Of a DNA stretch of 10,892 nucleotides, positions 1 through 6,199 are shown piece by piece. Position 1 is the first letter of the stretch, and each line of letters begins with the position of its first letter. This DNA is from Bacillota bacterium. Lineage in GTDB: Bacteria > Bacillota > Clostridia > Oscillospirales > Ruminococcaceae. The position numbers were made by a program, and so were the translations under genes. The DNA lies in contig JAEWXO010000015.1 in NCBI GenBank assembly GCA_023458875.1, forward strand, positions 1-10,892. Reading direction: 5' to 3'. The notes under the pieces are model-generated. The model made no database searches, had not been told where the DNA came from, and saw only the letters and a program-made list of their open reading frames with translations.

Positions 1-5
1 AAGAG

Positions 6-45
6 AAATCACAGGATCAGCGTTAAGCTACCCTGTGATTTTACA
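6..45. terminator. Intrinsic terminator-like hairpin
   Basis: A perfect 10-bp stem (AAATCACAGG at 6-15 with CCTGTGATTT at 32-41) has a 16-nt loop and a short T tract within and after the right arm. It probably ends a transcript entering from the left of the window. It could work in either direction because the left arm begins with an A run. Confidence 0.55.
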
Positions 46-67
46 GCACCATTTATGGGGCGTAGCA

Positions 68-144
68 CGATGATTTATCATCGTTTCAGTGGGGATTGGG
101 GATACTCCCCAACAAGCAAAAGCATACGGTGGTCACCCGTATGC
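68..144. other. Cluster of three hairpins in ICE backbone, possible oriT or relaxase-binding region
   Basis: Three perfect inverted repeats follow one another: CGATGA/TCATCG (68-83, 4-nt loop), TTGGGG/CCCCAA (96-112, 5-nt loop) and GCATACGG/CCGTATGC (122-144, 7-nt loop). The last is flanked by a nested AAGC/GCTT pair. No gene covers 1-275. The sequence style resembles the stretch near mobilisation genes of Tn1549-like elements. Calling it an oriT is inference, since no relaxase gene or known nic site is visible here. Confidence 0.35.
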
Positions 145-275
145 CCTGCTTGCCACTTTTGTTCGCAAACAATATCCGTATCCTTTACACCGTGATTGAC
201 TTTTACTATGATGGTCATAATAGGTAGTAGAAACTACTGGTGAATAAACACCAAAAAATAGAAAGGACTGATAAA

Positions 276-572
276 ATGCTGACTTTTGAAAAGGTTTTAG
301 AGGTATTCAAGGATTATCTTAATCAAGATGATGTGTTCGAGGTGGTGAATACCAAACGAGGATATACCGTTATGATTTGGGAGGAAAAAGACGAGCAATG
401 GTACGGTGTGCAGAATTGCAAAACACCCGAGCTTTTGCGTGATGCTTTACTTGAGGGCTACCATGATTTTTCTGAGCAGAAGCTCACCCATAACCGCAGG
501 AACTTAACCGAAGATGAAATTGCAGATATTCAGAGCAGATGTAAGCGGCTATTTGAAAGGTGTGGGGAATAG
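276..572 (+). CDS. Conserved hypothetical protein of Tn1549-like ICE backbone (98 aa)
   Basis: A 98-aa acidic, soluble protein with no signal peptide or membrane segment. The ATG at 276 is preferred over an upstream in-frame GTG at 240 because GAAAGGA lies at an ideal distance before it. The N-terminal part (MLTFEKVLEVFKDYL...) and a central strand-rich stretch (RGYTVMIWEEKDEQWYGV) are followed by a helical C-terminus containing LTEDEIADIQ. It resembles small accessory proteins common in Clostridia conjugative elements, judged from memory of the family and not from a search. Function is unknown. It ends just before a terminator shared with the convergent regulator gene. A weak promoter may lie at 196-223 (TTGACT and TAATAG, 16-bp spacing). 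Confidence 0.8.
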   Translation: MLTFEKVLEVFKDYLNQDDVFEVVNTKRGYTVMIWEEKDEQWYGVQNCKTPELLRDALLEGYHDFSEQKLTHNRRNLTEDEIADIQSRCKRLFERCGE

Positions 573-582
573 AAAACACGCT

Positions 583-621
583 AAAAAGTGCGATAGCCTT
601 TAAACAGGTGTCGCACTTTTT
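583..621. terminator. Bidirectional terminator between convergent genes
   Basis: An 11-bp perfect stem (AAAAAGTGCGA at 583-593, TCGCACTTTTT at 611-621) ends in a T run on the plus strand and, through its left A run, on the minus strand too. It sits between the stop of the 98-aa gene and the stop of the convergent XRE gene, so it most likely serves both. Confidence 0.85.
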
Positions 622-650
622 CAGTTTTCTTGGCAGAAAAACAGCGTTAA

Positions 651-1004
651 TTATTCCACTGTTTCCCGAGCCATTTTCAAGCCTTGAGCCGTAGCTTCGA
701 TTACGATAAGCTCTTTTTCTTCCATGTCATATAGCAGTACATCAATTTGCTTGCGGCGATTGTCATCGCCCTCTTGACTGCATGGAAAAAAGAACTGGTC
801 TACCGAGATGTCGAGTAAGGTAACAAGCAAATAAAATTTGTTCAATCTTGGGTGCTGTCCTCTGTTCTCTATGTACATGATAGAGCGTGGAGTAAGGTCT
901 ACAAGCTGTGCTAAATATTCTTGTGTCCAGCCTTTAGCTTCCCGAGCCTTTTTTATCGCCATACCCAACGGCTTGAAATCAAGTTTTCTTTCGTCTTGGT
1001 ACAT
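651..1004 (-). CDS. XRE-family HTH transcriptional regulator (117 aa)
   Basis: The helix-turn-helix spans about residues 13-70: GMAIKKAREAKGWTQEYLAQ, then a recognition helix around LTPRSIMYIENRGQHPR, the usual Cro/CI-like pattern. The C-terminal 45 residues are charged (EGDDNRRKQID...EEKELIVIEATAQGLKMA) and may mediate dimerisation. It is likely a DNA-binding repressor of ICE functions in the cytoplasm; its targets are not visible. The ATG at 1004 has GGGTGAT upstream. A possible promoter on the minus strand has TACAAT at 1029-1024 and TTCAAA at 1052-1047 with 17-bp spacing. It faces the 98-aa gene, as regulators often do in Tn1549-like backbones. The next gene on the same strand lies over 200 bp upstream, so it is probably transcribed alone. 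Confidence 0.85.
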   Translation of the reverse strand: MYQDERKLDFKPLGMAIKKAREAKGWTQEYLAQLVDLTPRSIMYIENRGQHPRLNKFYLLVTLLDISVDQFFFPCSQEGDDNRRKQIDVLLYDMEEKELIVIEATAQGLKMARETVE

Positions 1005-1219
1005 TTTAATATCACCCTATATCATTGTACATTTCGGGTGAGGATTTTTGAACGAAATACAACTTGATAATAGGTAGTGTGTAATTTCGCATTTTAAGAG
1101 GATAGCCTGCTATCCTCAATATCATTATTCAAGAACTCAAAGCCACTGACTATTGGAATTGGATTTCCTTAGTTAGTGGATTAAAAACACAAGCTAAAAC
1201 TCACTTTTACAGAACTGAC
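1005..1219. other. Intergenic region with a short perfect hairpin
   Basis: This holds the promoter side of the XRE gene and the 3' side of the WYL gene. An 8-bp perfect hairpin (GAGGATAG 1098-1105, CTATCCTC 1110-1117) has a 4-nt loop but no clean T run, so it is a weak terminator candidate for the WYL gene. A 12-bp word ATAATAGGTAGT at 1067-1078 also occurs at 217-228. The drop in GC from here to about 2990 marks the likely start of the cargo segment. Confidence 0.35.
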
Positions 1220-2161
1220 CTATATTTGGGAGCAATATTTCAAAAGATTACTTAGCTTCTTAATAATTAAATCTTTGAGTGCTATCGGTTTTATGGATAA
1301 CATATTTTCACCATAGCTGACAAAATAATTTGTGATAAAATTTTCCTCTCCAATATTGTAGAAACCTCGAATAAAAGATTTATCGTTTTCTAAACAAAGC
1401 TTCATTGACGGATAGTGTTCTTTATAAAATAAGTCCACTCCCTTTTTTGATATTTCAATTTCAAATTCCGTAGCTCCCTGCGTTTTAAATAGTTCATTGG
1501 TGGACTTCCTAAACTCAGAAAGAGGTCTGGACTTATATTGATTAGTTTCATCAACACCCAAAATTTTATCACAGCGAAATACCTGTGGATTTTCTGTTTC
1601 AAAATTATACCCTGTTGCATACCATTGTCCGTAAGCTGATGAAATATCAAAAAATTGAATGTTATACTTTCGCTCCATCTCTTTTTTTTGATATATTACA
1701 TTGCAAACTTTTTCTTCTATGGCATATCGCAAAACATCGCTTAAAAATTGACACTCGTTGTTATGTTGAATAGACGCTAAACTAAATACTTTTTCTACGT
1801 TTCGAAGCATTTTTATTTTTTCCACAGATAAGCAGTTTTCAAATTTTTTCTTTAATCTCTCCACGCTTAGATGAAAAGGAGTAGTTTCGTATGCTCGTAA
1901 TGTAAGCATAGAAAAATATAATGCAAACACTTCATCAATATTAAAAACAATTGGAGATAAAAGCCTATTGCGAAGTATACCATAATACCCGTTTCTGCCG
2001 TGTTGAGAATATATTGGCATACCAATTCTCTCCAAGGCTTCCACATCTCTAAGTGCCGTACTTTTTGATATGCTATACTTATTCATTAAATCCCTTAAAT
2101 TGAATGAGTTTTTATCATTCAAGAACAGCATCATGTCATTTAGTCTTTCGGATTTATTCAT
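1220..2161 (-). CDS. WYL-domain transcriptional regulator with N-terminal DeoR-type HTH (313 aa)
   Basis: Residues 1-60 form an HTH_11/DeoR-type winged helix: ERLNDMMLFLNDKNSFNLRD, then YSISKSTALRDVEALERIGM and the wing HGRNGYYGI. Residues 140-215 match the WYL-domain layout (YAIEEKVCNVIYQKKEMERK, then SSAYGQWYATGYNFET and FRCDKILGV). The C-terminal part (about 230-313) is the usual extension. Members are ligand-sensing repressors or activators. The ATG at 2161 is chosen because AAGGGAGG lies 6 nt upstream; a start 14 codons earlier (2203) would fall in the operator and lacks such a site. It is divergent from the peptidase E-like gene with a palindrome between them, so it most likely regulates that gene and itself. 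It is AT-rich relative to the ICE backbone, consistent with cargo. Its ligand is unknown. Confidence 0.88.
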   Translation of the reverse strand: MNKSERLNDMMLFLNDKNSFNLRDLMNKYSISKSTALRDVEALERIGMPIYSQHGRNGYYGILRNRLLSPIVFNIDEVFALYFSMLTLRAYETTPFHLSVERLKKKFENCLSVEKIKMLRNVEKVFSLASIQHNNECQFLSDVLRYAIEEKVCNVIYQKKEMERKYNIQFFDISSAYGQWYATGYNFETENPQVFRCDKILGVDETNQYKSRPLSEFRKSTNELFKTQGATEFEIEISKKGVDLFYKEHYPSMKLCLENDKSFIRGFYNIGEENFITNYFVSYGENMLSIKPIALKDLIIKKLSNLLKYCSQI

Positions 2162-2192
2162 GGGGTTATCCTCCCTTATGTTAAACAAAATT

Positions 2193-2217
2193 AAAGGTGT
2201 CACTATATGATACCTTT
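2193..2217. promoter_or_regulatory. Palindromic operator in the WYL/peptidase E divergent promoter
   Basis: Arms AAAGGTGTCA (2193-2202) and TGATACCTTT (2208-2217) differ from perfect symmetry at one position only and are separated by CTATA. This 25-bp site lies between the two divergent genes. It overlaps the place where the -35 for the plus-strand gene would fall and lies about 30 bp before the regulator's own start. It is the natural candidate for the WYL regulator's binding site; the link is inference from position. Confidence 0.7.
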
Positions 2218-2234
2218 TTATATTATACTATAAT
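2206..2234 (+). promoter_or_regulatory. Promoter of the peptidase E-like gene
   Basis: A perfect -10 hexamer TATAAT lies at 2229-2234. The -35 at 17-bp spacing (TATGAT, 2206-2211) is poor and lies inside the palindrome, which suggests a weak promoter controlled by a bound regulator. Confidence 0.5.
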
Positions 2235-2266
2235 TAACGAAAATAGAAAAGGAGCATACACAAGAT

Positions 2267-2884
2267 ATGAAAAAATTATTTTTAGCTTCATCTTTCAAAG
2301 ATGTAGCCTGTATATTTGCAAACTTTGAAGAAAATTTAAGTGGTAAAACCGTGACATTTATCCCTACTGCAAGCGTAGTTGAAAAGGTTGTCTTTTATGT
2401 GAACTCAGGTAAAAAGGCTCTTGAAAAATTAGGGCTGATTGTTGATATTCTAGAAATATCAACAGCGACTCCTGACGAAATAAACACTAAATTAAAAGGT
2501 AATGATTTTATCTATGTGACAGGTGGCAATACATTTTTCTTGCTACAAGAACTACAAAGAACAGGGGCAGATAAAATAATTATTGAGGAAATCAATGCAG
2601 GAAAATTGTACATCGGGGAGTCCGCAGGGGCAATGATTACATCTGCAAACATTGAATATGTAAAGGGAATGGATAGTGTTAAAAAAGCCCCTGAATTAAC
2701 GAGTTTTGATGCTTTGAATCTAGTACAGTTTTATACTGTTCCACATTATACCAATGCACCTTTCAAAAAAATAGCACATAAGATAGTGGATAGCTATTCT
2801 TCTACATTGAATTTATCTGCTATCAGCAATAATGAAGCAATCCTCGTTGAAAACGACAAAGTCAAAATAGAAACAAAGAACTAA
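2267..2884 (+). CDS. Peptidase family S51 (peptidase E-like, class I glutamine amidotransferase fold) protein
   Basis: The 205-aa cytosolic protein shows the S51 landmarks. A nucleophile elbow GESAGAM places the catalytic serine at residue 119, a TGGNT glycine loop lies at 85-89, and a C-terminal histidine lies at 160 (VPHYTN). Peptidase E of Salmonella uses Ser120 and His157, so spacing agrees. Known members cleave N-terminal Asp-X dipeptides or process small cyclic or amide substrates; the substrate here cannot be read from the sequence. Length is normal for the family. GGAG at 2251-2254 is 12 nt from the ATG, slightly long, so translation may be modest. It is monocistronic, divergent from the WYL regulator, and followed by a terminator at 2990. 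It looks like ICE cargo. Confidence 0.88.
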   Translation: MKKLFLASSFKDVACIFANFEENLSGKTVTFIPTASVVEKVVFYVNSGKKALEKLGLIVDILEISTATPDEINTKLKGNDFIYVTGGNTFFLLQELQRTGADKIIIEEINAGKLYIGESAGAMITSANIEYVKGMDSVKKAPELTSFDALNLVQFYTVPHYTNAPFKKIAHKIVDSYSSTLNLSAISNNEAILVENDKVKIETKN

Positions 2885-2989
2885 AGAATGTTAAGTATAA
2901 GAGTTAAAATTCCAATAAGAGGCAGTATTAACAAATATTAAAAACCGTTGTTATACGACAAAATAATTTTGCACAAACAGACAGTGACT

Positions 2990-3027
2990 AAACGGCGGTT
3001 CAAATCAAAACCGCCGTTTTTCTTTTT
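2990..3027 (+). terminator. Strong intrinsic terminator after cargo
   Basis: A perfect 11-bp GC-rich stem (AAACGGCGGTT 2990-3000, AACCGCCGTTT 3009-3019) is followed by TTCTTTTTT. It separates the peptidase E transcript from the downstream ICE leader. Confidence 0.85.
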
Positions 3028-3076
3028 TAAAAAGTAAAACAAGGTGGGTGTATTAAAGTTGCCCTTTTTTAAGGAT

Positions 3077-3104
3077 ACGGCGGTATCTAAGGAGGTATCG
3101 CCGT
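3077..3104 (+). promoter_or_regulatory. Hairpin holding the ribosome binding site of a small ORF
   Basis: The outer stem ACGGCG (3077-3082) pairs with CGCCGT (3099-3104), with partial pairing inside through G-U pairs. AAGGAGG (3089-3095) sits in the apical part and the right arm overlaps the GTG start at 3103. This geometry fits a hairpin that can hide a start site. It is also followed by GTTTTCTTTT, so a terminator role is possible. Confidence 0.5.
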
Positions 3105-3201
3105 GTTTTCTTTTGCTCAAATGCTTGGTAATTTATCAAAAAAAGCTGTATCCCATTGTGGGAGGATTACGGGCAACAACCCGAAATTACAAACTACATA
3201 A
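3103..3201 (+). CDS. Small ORF, 32 aa, in the leader upstream of the sigma-like gene
   Basis: A GTG at 3103 follows AAGGAGG with 7-nt spacing, which is optimal. The peptide starts MFSFAQMLGNLSKKAVSHCG and ends in ...NPKLQTT. It has no recognisable domain. It lies between the cargo terminator and another terminator at 3221 in the ICE backbone leader. It may be a real small protein or a leader peptide whose translation controls read-through to the sigma-like gene. Support is the ribosome binding site and hairpin arrangement only; no homology can be shown here. Confidence 0.45.
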   Translation: MFSFAQMLGNLSKKAVSHCGRITGNNPKLQTT

Positions 3202-3220
3202 CACGAAAAGTACGTCCTTA

Positions 3221-3260
3221 TGCCCGATTGAGATTTTATGAATTTCAGTCGGGCATTTTT
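3221..3260 (+). terminator. Intrinsic terminator or attenuator upstream of the sigma-like gene
   Basis: TGCCCGATTGA (3221-3231) pairs with TCAGTCGGGCA (3245-3255) over 11 bp with one G-U pair and a 13-nt loop, followed by TTTTT. It falls between the 32-aa ORF and the sigma-like gene, so it may act as an attenuator. Confidence 0.8.
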
Positions 3261-3343
3261 GCGTTCATAGACCCTCACTGCCGTTCCCCACCGCTGTCCT
3301 TTCGATTTCAGCAAAACCCAAAAATCGAAAGGATGGTACAACC

Positions 3344-3766
3344 ATGAAAACTATAAATCTGAAAGATTACTATGACCACATAGGCATAGATACCTATATT
3401 GATGTTCCCGATGAGGTGTTTAACATCTTTGAAGAACATCGCAAAGCCGAACAAGCCTACCAAAGCAAAGTACACTACCACAAGGCATACTACTCTCTTG
3501 ACCGTAGTGACGGCATTGAACACAGTGCTTTGTTTGTTTCCCTCTCTCCCGATGAGATTTATGAGCGTAAGCTCACAACCGAGCAGCTCCACTCTGCTAT
3601 TGCCACATTGCCGGACAAGCAGACAAAACGCATTTATGCTCATTACTTTTTGGGAATGAGCAAAACGGCTATTGCTAAAGCAGAGGGTGTAAACAAAAGC
3701 CAAGTAACTCGGTCAATTAGCCAAGGGTTATCGCATCTTGAAAAGTATTTGAAAAATGTTTTGTGA
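3344..3766 (+). CDS. Sigma-70 region 4-like regulatory protein of Tn1549/Tn916-type element (140 aa)
   Basis: The C-terminal half (about 80-138) is a region-4 type HTH: LHSAIATLPDKQTKRIYAHY, FLGMSKTAIAKAEGVNKSQV, then TRSISQGLSHLEKYLKNVL. The N-terminal half (NLKDYYDHIGIDTYIDVPDE...) is the variable part seen in ICE sigma-like proteins and lacks regions 2 and 3, so it is probably not a full sigma factor. In Tn916-like elements the equivalent gene sits just before the excision/integration genes and helps activate them. Here too it precedes the recombinase. The ATG at 3344 has GAAAGGATGG upstream. It acts in the cytoplasm on RNA polymerase or DNA. The match to the Tn1549-like family is by recognition of the MKTINLKDYY...ERKLTTEQLH...IYAHYFLGMSK pattern. 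Confidence 0.88.
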   Translation: MKTINLKDYYDHIGIDTYIDVPDEVFNIFEEHRKAEQAYQSKVHYHKAYYSLDRSDGIEHSALFVSLSPDEIYERKLTTEQLHSAIATLPDKQTKRIYAHYFLGMSKTAIAKAEGVNKSQVTRSISQGLSHLEKYLKNVL

Positions 3767-3796
3767 TGGGAGCAACTAATTAGCTTTTTTTCTAAA

Positions 3797-3829
3797 GGTA
3801 TATGAGAGGAGGTATTTCTCTCATATACC
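3797..3829 (+). promoter_or_regulatory. Perfect 12-bp hairpin downstream of the sigma-like gene
   Basis: GGTATATGAGAG (3797-3808) pairs perfectly with CTCTCATATACC (3818-3829). The 9-nt loop GAGGTATTT completes a GGAGGT word, but no start codon follows at a usable distance. There is no T run after it, so it is more likely a regulatory or mRNA-stabilising structure, or a protein-binding site, than a terminator. Confidence 0.55.
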
Positions 3830-3953
3830 AAATGATACAAATTGCTCTTTGACAATTTCATATACGATATTTTGAGTACATTACTTATGTGAGCCGAAAG
3901 GCAAAGCGACTTAACAGACATCGCCATGATAACGGTATGGGGAGGTGATTATA

Positions 3954-4022
3954 ATGCCGTTGGAGCGACAAAATGGACTGTTAGACCGAGTGTGGCACAC
4001 TCGTCCGCAATTACCCACATAA
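3954..4022 (+). CDS. Micro-ORF (22 aa) with strong ribosome binding site
   Basis: The ATG at 3954 follows GGGGAGGTGATTATA, a near-consensus site with good spacing. The peptide begins MPLERQNGLLDRVWHTRP and stops at 4020-4022. No family is recognised. It lies in a 570-bp leader between the sigma-like gene and the 53-aa gene. A leader peptide role is an inference; it could also be a small functional protein of the ICE. Confidence 0.4.
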   Translation: MPLERQNGLLDRVWHTRPQLPT

Positions 4023-4081
4023 TGGATAATGATACTTCGTGACGTTCCGCCCCCAAAACGATAGAAACAGGGGGAGTTCCT

Positions 4082-4200
4082 GTGGTATGCGTGGCTTTTG
4101 AAAGGACAAGCTACGGTATTGTGGGGCTATGATGGCTGTGCCGACAGCAACTCAAAATATCCCCTTTGTCGGGGTGCGTGGCAAATACGACAAACGGTGA
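4082..4200 (+). other. Two overlapping micro-ORFs in the recombinase leader
   Basis: A 16-codon frame starts with GTG at 4082 after GGGGGAG. Its TGA stop (4130-4132) overlaps an ATG at 4129, which opens a 23-codon frame ending at 4200 (MMAVPTATQNIPFVGVRGKY...). The stop/start overlap is the kind that couples translation. CCCC/GGGG at 4161-4174 can form a small hairpin inside the second frame. Together with 3954-4022 this makes a chain of very short ORFs ending in a terminator. Coding status is unproven. Confidence 0.3.
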
Positions 4201-4207
4201 ATTTAAT

Positions 4208-4248
4208 CGCACCGCATTTTTATACAATGTAAATTTGCGGTGCGTTTA
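4208..4248 (+). terminator. Terminator before the small protein/recombinase pair
   Basis: A perfect 9-bp stem (CGCACCGCA 4208-4216, TGCGGTGCG 4236-4244) is followed by TTTATT. The T run is short, so termination may be partial. It ends the leader and isolates the 53-aa/recombinase operon, whose own promoter should lie at about 4250-4320. Confidence 0.65.
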
Positions 4249-4339
4249 TTATGCAGTTTCTAAATAAAGTGACAAACTTTTCATAAACAACAAAATTGCT
4301 TATACTTTATGTAGGCAATTCACTTGGAGGTGATTGCGA

Positions 4340-4501
4340 ATGGAAAATATCAAAAATATACAGGGTGATGCGATTAAAGCTCCTGCACCCAATCATACAT
4401 TTGAGAAAACAAAAGCATATCAAGATTTTATAAATGTTCTTTCTCAAATTATCGAAAAACATGGTGCGGAAGTTTTAGGCGAAATAAACCGTGCTAACTA
4501 A
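4340..4501 (+). CDS. Small protein (53 aa) paired with the large serine recombinase
   Basis: The ATG at 4340 follows GGAGGTGATTGCGA, a strong site. The product starts MENIKNIQGDAIKAPAPN and then becomes one predicted amphipathic helix (TKAYQDFINVLSQIIEKHGA, then EVLGEIN). It is soluble, without cysteines or a signal peptide. It ends 48 bp before the recombinase start and is probably co-transcribed with it. Its helical core FINVLSQIIEKHGAEV aligns with FIDLLVEMIEKYGDKV in the 43-aa protein placed in the same way next to the second recombinase (7893-8024). That double association suggests a recombinase accessory factor, for example a directionality factor or inhibitor. This is inference; no known family is claimed. 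Confidence 0.75.
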   Translation: MENIKNIQGDAIKAPAPNHTFEKTKAYQDFINVLSQIIEKHGAEVLGEINRAN

Positions 4502-4549
4502 AAGCATTTGCGTGTTGATGTTTTCCAATACTATATTGGAGGAATGACT

Positions 4550-6199
4550 ATGAATAGGAGTGGAAAAAAATGTGTACTTTACCCTCGTGTAAGTACCGAA
4601 ATGCAGGTTGACGGCTTCAGCTTGGACGGGCAGAAAAATAGCTTAAAGCGATTTGCAGATAGAGAAGAAATGGAAATCGTAAATATTTATGAAGATGCTG
4701 GCAAGTCCGGCAAATCCATTGAAGGCAGACCTGCCTTTAAGCAGATGCTCAGTGATATTGAATATGGCTTAGGCATTGATTATGTTTTAGTTTATAAGCT
4801 CTCTCGCTTTGGGCGAAATGCCGCTGACATACTTAATTCTTTGGAACACATTCAATCCTTTGGTGTGAATTTGATTTGCATTGAGGAGGGAATTGACTCA
4901 TCACAGACAAGCGGAAAACTTTTAATCTCTGTGCTGTCTGCGGTTGCTGAAATAGAGCGTGAAAATATCATCGAGCAGACTATGAACGGACGAAAAGAAA
5001 AAGCTCGTCAAGGCGGTTGGAATGGTGGTTTTGCACCCTATGGCTACTTTCTCAGAGATAAGCAGCTTTTTATCCAAGAAGATGAAGCTGAAGCGGTACG
5101 CATTATCTTTGATAAATATGTGAATGGGAATATGGGATTTTATAAAATCGCCAACTATCTTAATTTACAAGGTATTCAAAAGGTTAAACGGGATAACGGC
5201 ACACTAACCCAATGGAGTACCCATTTTGTCAGAATGATAATCGACAATCCAGTGTACTATGGAAAAATTGCCTTCGGCAGACGCACAAGAGAAAAGGTCA
5301 AAGGCACTAAGAATGAATACCGCCAAGTACACCAAGATGACTATATCCTTGCAGACGGTCAGCACGATGGCATTATCAGCGAGGAACTGTGGACACAGGC
5401 ACATGAAAAACGAGAAATAACAGGTGTGAAATCTCCCTCTAAAATTGGTCGGGACAGGGCACATTTGTTAAGTGGTATCTTAAAATGCCCTAAATGTGGC
5501 GGACCGATGTATACCAATAAACACGCTTGGACAAACAAAGACGGTACATATAAAGAGATTTATTACTATGTGTGCAGCAAAGCTCGGACAGCCCGAGGTA
5601 AAAGCTGTGACTACAAAGCAATGCTCAAAAAAACCGATATTGAACCACTGGTCATTGAAGCAATCAGAGAGCTGATTAAGAATGAGGATTTTGCAACTGA
5701 AATAAAATCGAAAATAGGAAAACAGATTGACACCTCTACTCTTGACAGAGAGCTGAAAAATTACGAAGGAAAACTTAGGGAAGTTGATTTGAATAAAACT
5801 CGCCTTGAAAATGAAATTGACAGCTTGCCGGAGGATACCCGTTTCAGAGAACGCAAGCTCCACGATATGACACTCCGGCTTGACAGTCTATATGACATCA
5901 TTGTAGAGCTTGAAGAAAAAATTGAAGATGTAAAGCTTCGCCGTAAAGCCGTGGAGCAAGATGCCATTACCTTGGAGAACATCTACACCTTGTTGGCAAA
6001 CTTTGATAAGGTATATGATAAAATCAGCGATGAAGAGAAAAAATCTCTAATTTCTTCGCTAATCAAAGAAATAGAGATTTTCCCATGTGATGAATCAGAG
6101 CTACCTCTGAAATCAATTTTATTCAATTTTCCGGTGTATAAGGACGGTGGAGATGTTTACGAATTTTTATGGGACAAAAGTACGCACGTCTCAACGTGA
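4550..6199 (+). CDS. Large serine recombinase (site-specific integrase of the ICE), 549 aa
   Basis: It catalyses site-specific DNA integration/excision through a serine-DNA link. The N-terminal resolvase domain (about 8-155) has YPRVSTEMQVDGFSL with catalytic Ser15, and KLSRFGRNAADIL with the conserved arginines. GVNLICIEEGIDSS and AVAEIEREN follow. The recombinase domain (about 160-290) has GGFAPYGY and IDNPVYYGKIAFGRR. A zinc ribbon uses Cys313, Cys316, Cys342 and Cys353. A coiled coil covers about 395-475. The ATG at 4550 has GGAGG 7 nt upstream; ATG 4544 is too close to it and the TTG at 4508 has no support. The tail WDKSTHVST stops abruptly, where the homologue on the other strand continues WDKKNHVETCVLLS. 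The last 43 bp overlap that gene. As the last ICE gene, it probably acts at the site at 6170-6213. Confidence 0.95.
   Translation: MNRSGKKCVLYPRVSTEMQVDGFSLDGQKNSLKRFADREEMEIVNIYEDAGKSGKSIEGRPAFKQMLSDIEYGLGIDYVLVYKLSRFGRNAADILNSLEHIQSFGVNLICIEEGIDSSQTSGKLLISVLSAVAEIERENIIEQTMNGRKEKARQGGWNGGFAPYGYFLRDKQLFIQEDEAEAVRIIFDKYVNGNMGFYKIANYLNLQGIQKVKRDNGTLTQWSTHFVRMIIDNPVYYGKIAFGRRTREKVKGTKNEYRQVHQDDYILADGQHDGIISEELWTQAHEKREITGVKSPSKIGRDRAHLLSGILKCPKCGGPMYTNKHAWTNKDGTYKEIYYYVCSKARTARGKSCDYKAMLKKTDIEPLVIEAIRELIKNEDFATEIKSKIGKQIDTSTLDRELKNYEGKLREVDLNKTRLENEIDSLPEDTRFRERKLHDMTLRLDSLYDIIVELEEKIEDVKLRRKAVEQDAITLENIYTLLANFDKVYDKISDEEKKSLISSLIKEIEIFPCDESELPLKSILFNFPVYKDGGDVYEFLWDKSTHVST

Noticed and set aside
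217..1078. 12-bp word ATAATAGGTAGT at 217-228 and 1067-1078 as possible insertion boundaries
   Set aside because: Too short, without flanking similarity or terminal inverted repeats, to support an element boundary.
3308..3703. 131-codon minus-strand frame opposite the sigma-like gene
   Set aside because: The plus-strand frame carries a convincing region-4 HTH and ribosome binding site; the antisense frame has neither.
5204..5863. Long minus-strand open frames inside the first recombinase gene
   Set aside because: They are antisense to a gene with clear catalytic and zinc-ribbon motifs, have no ribosome binding site and resemble no protein.
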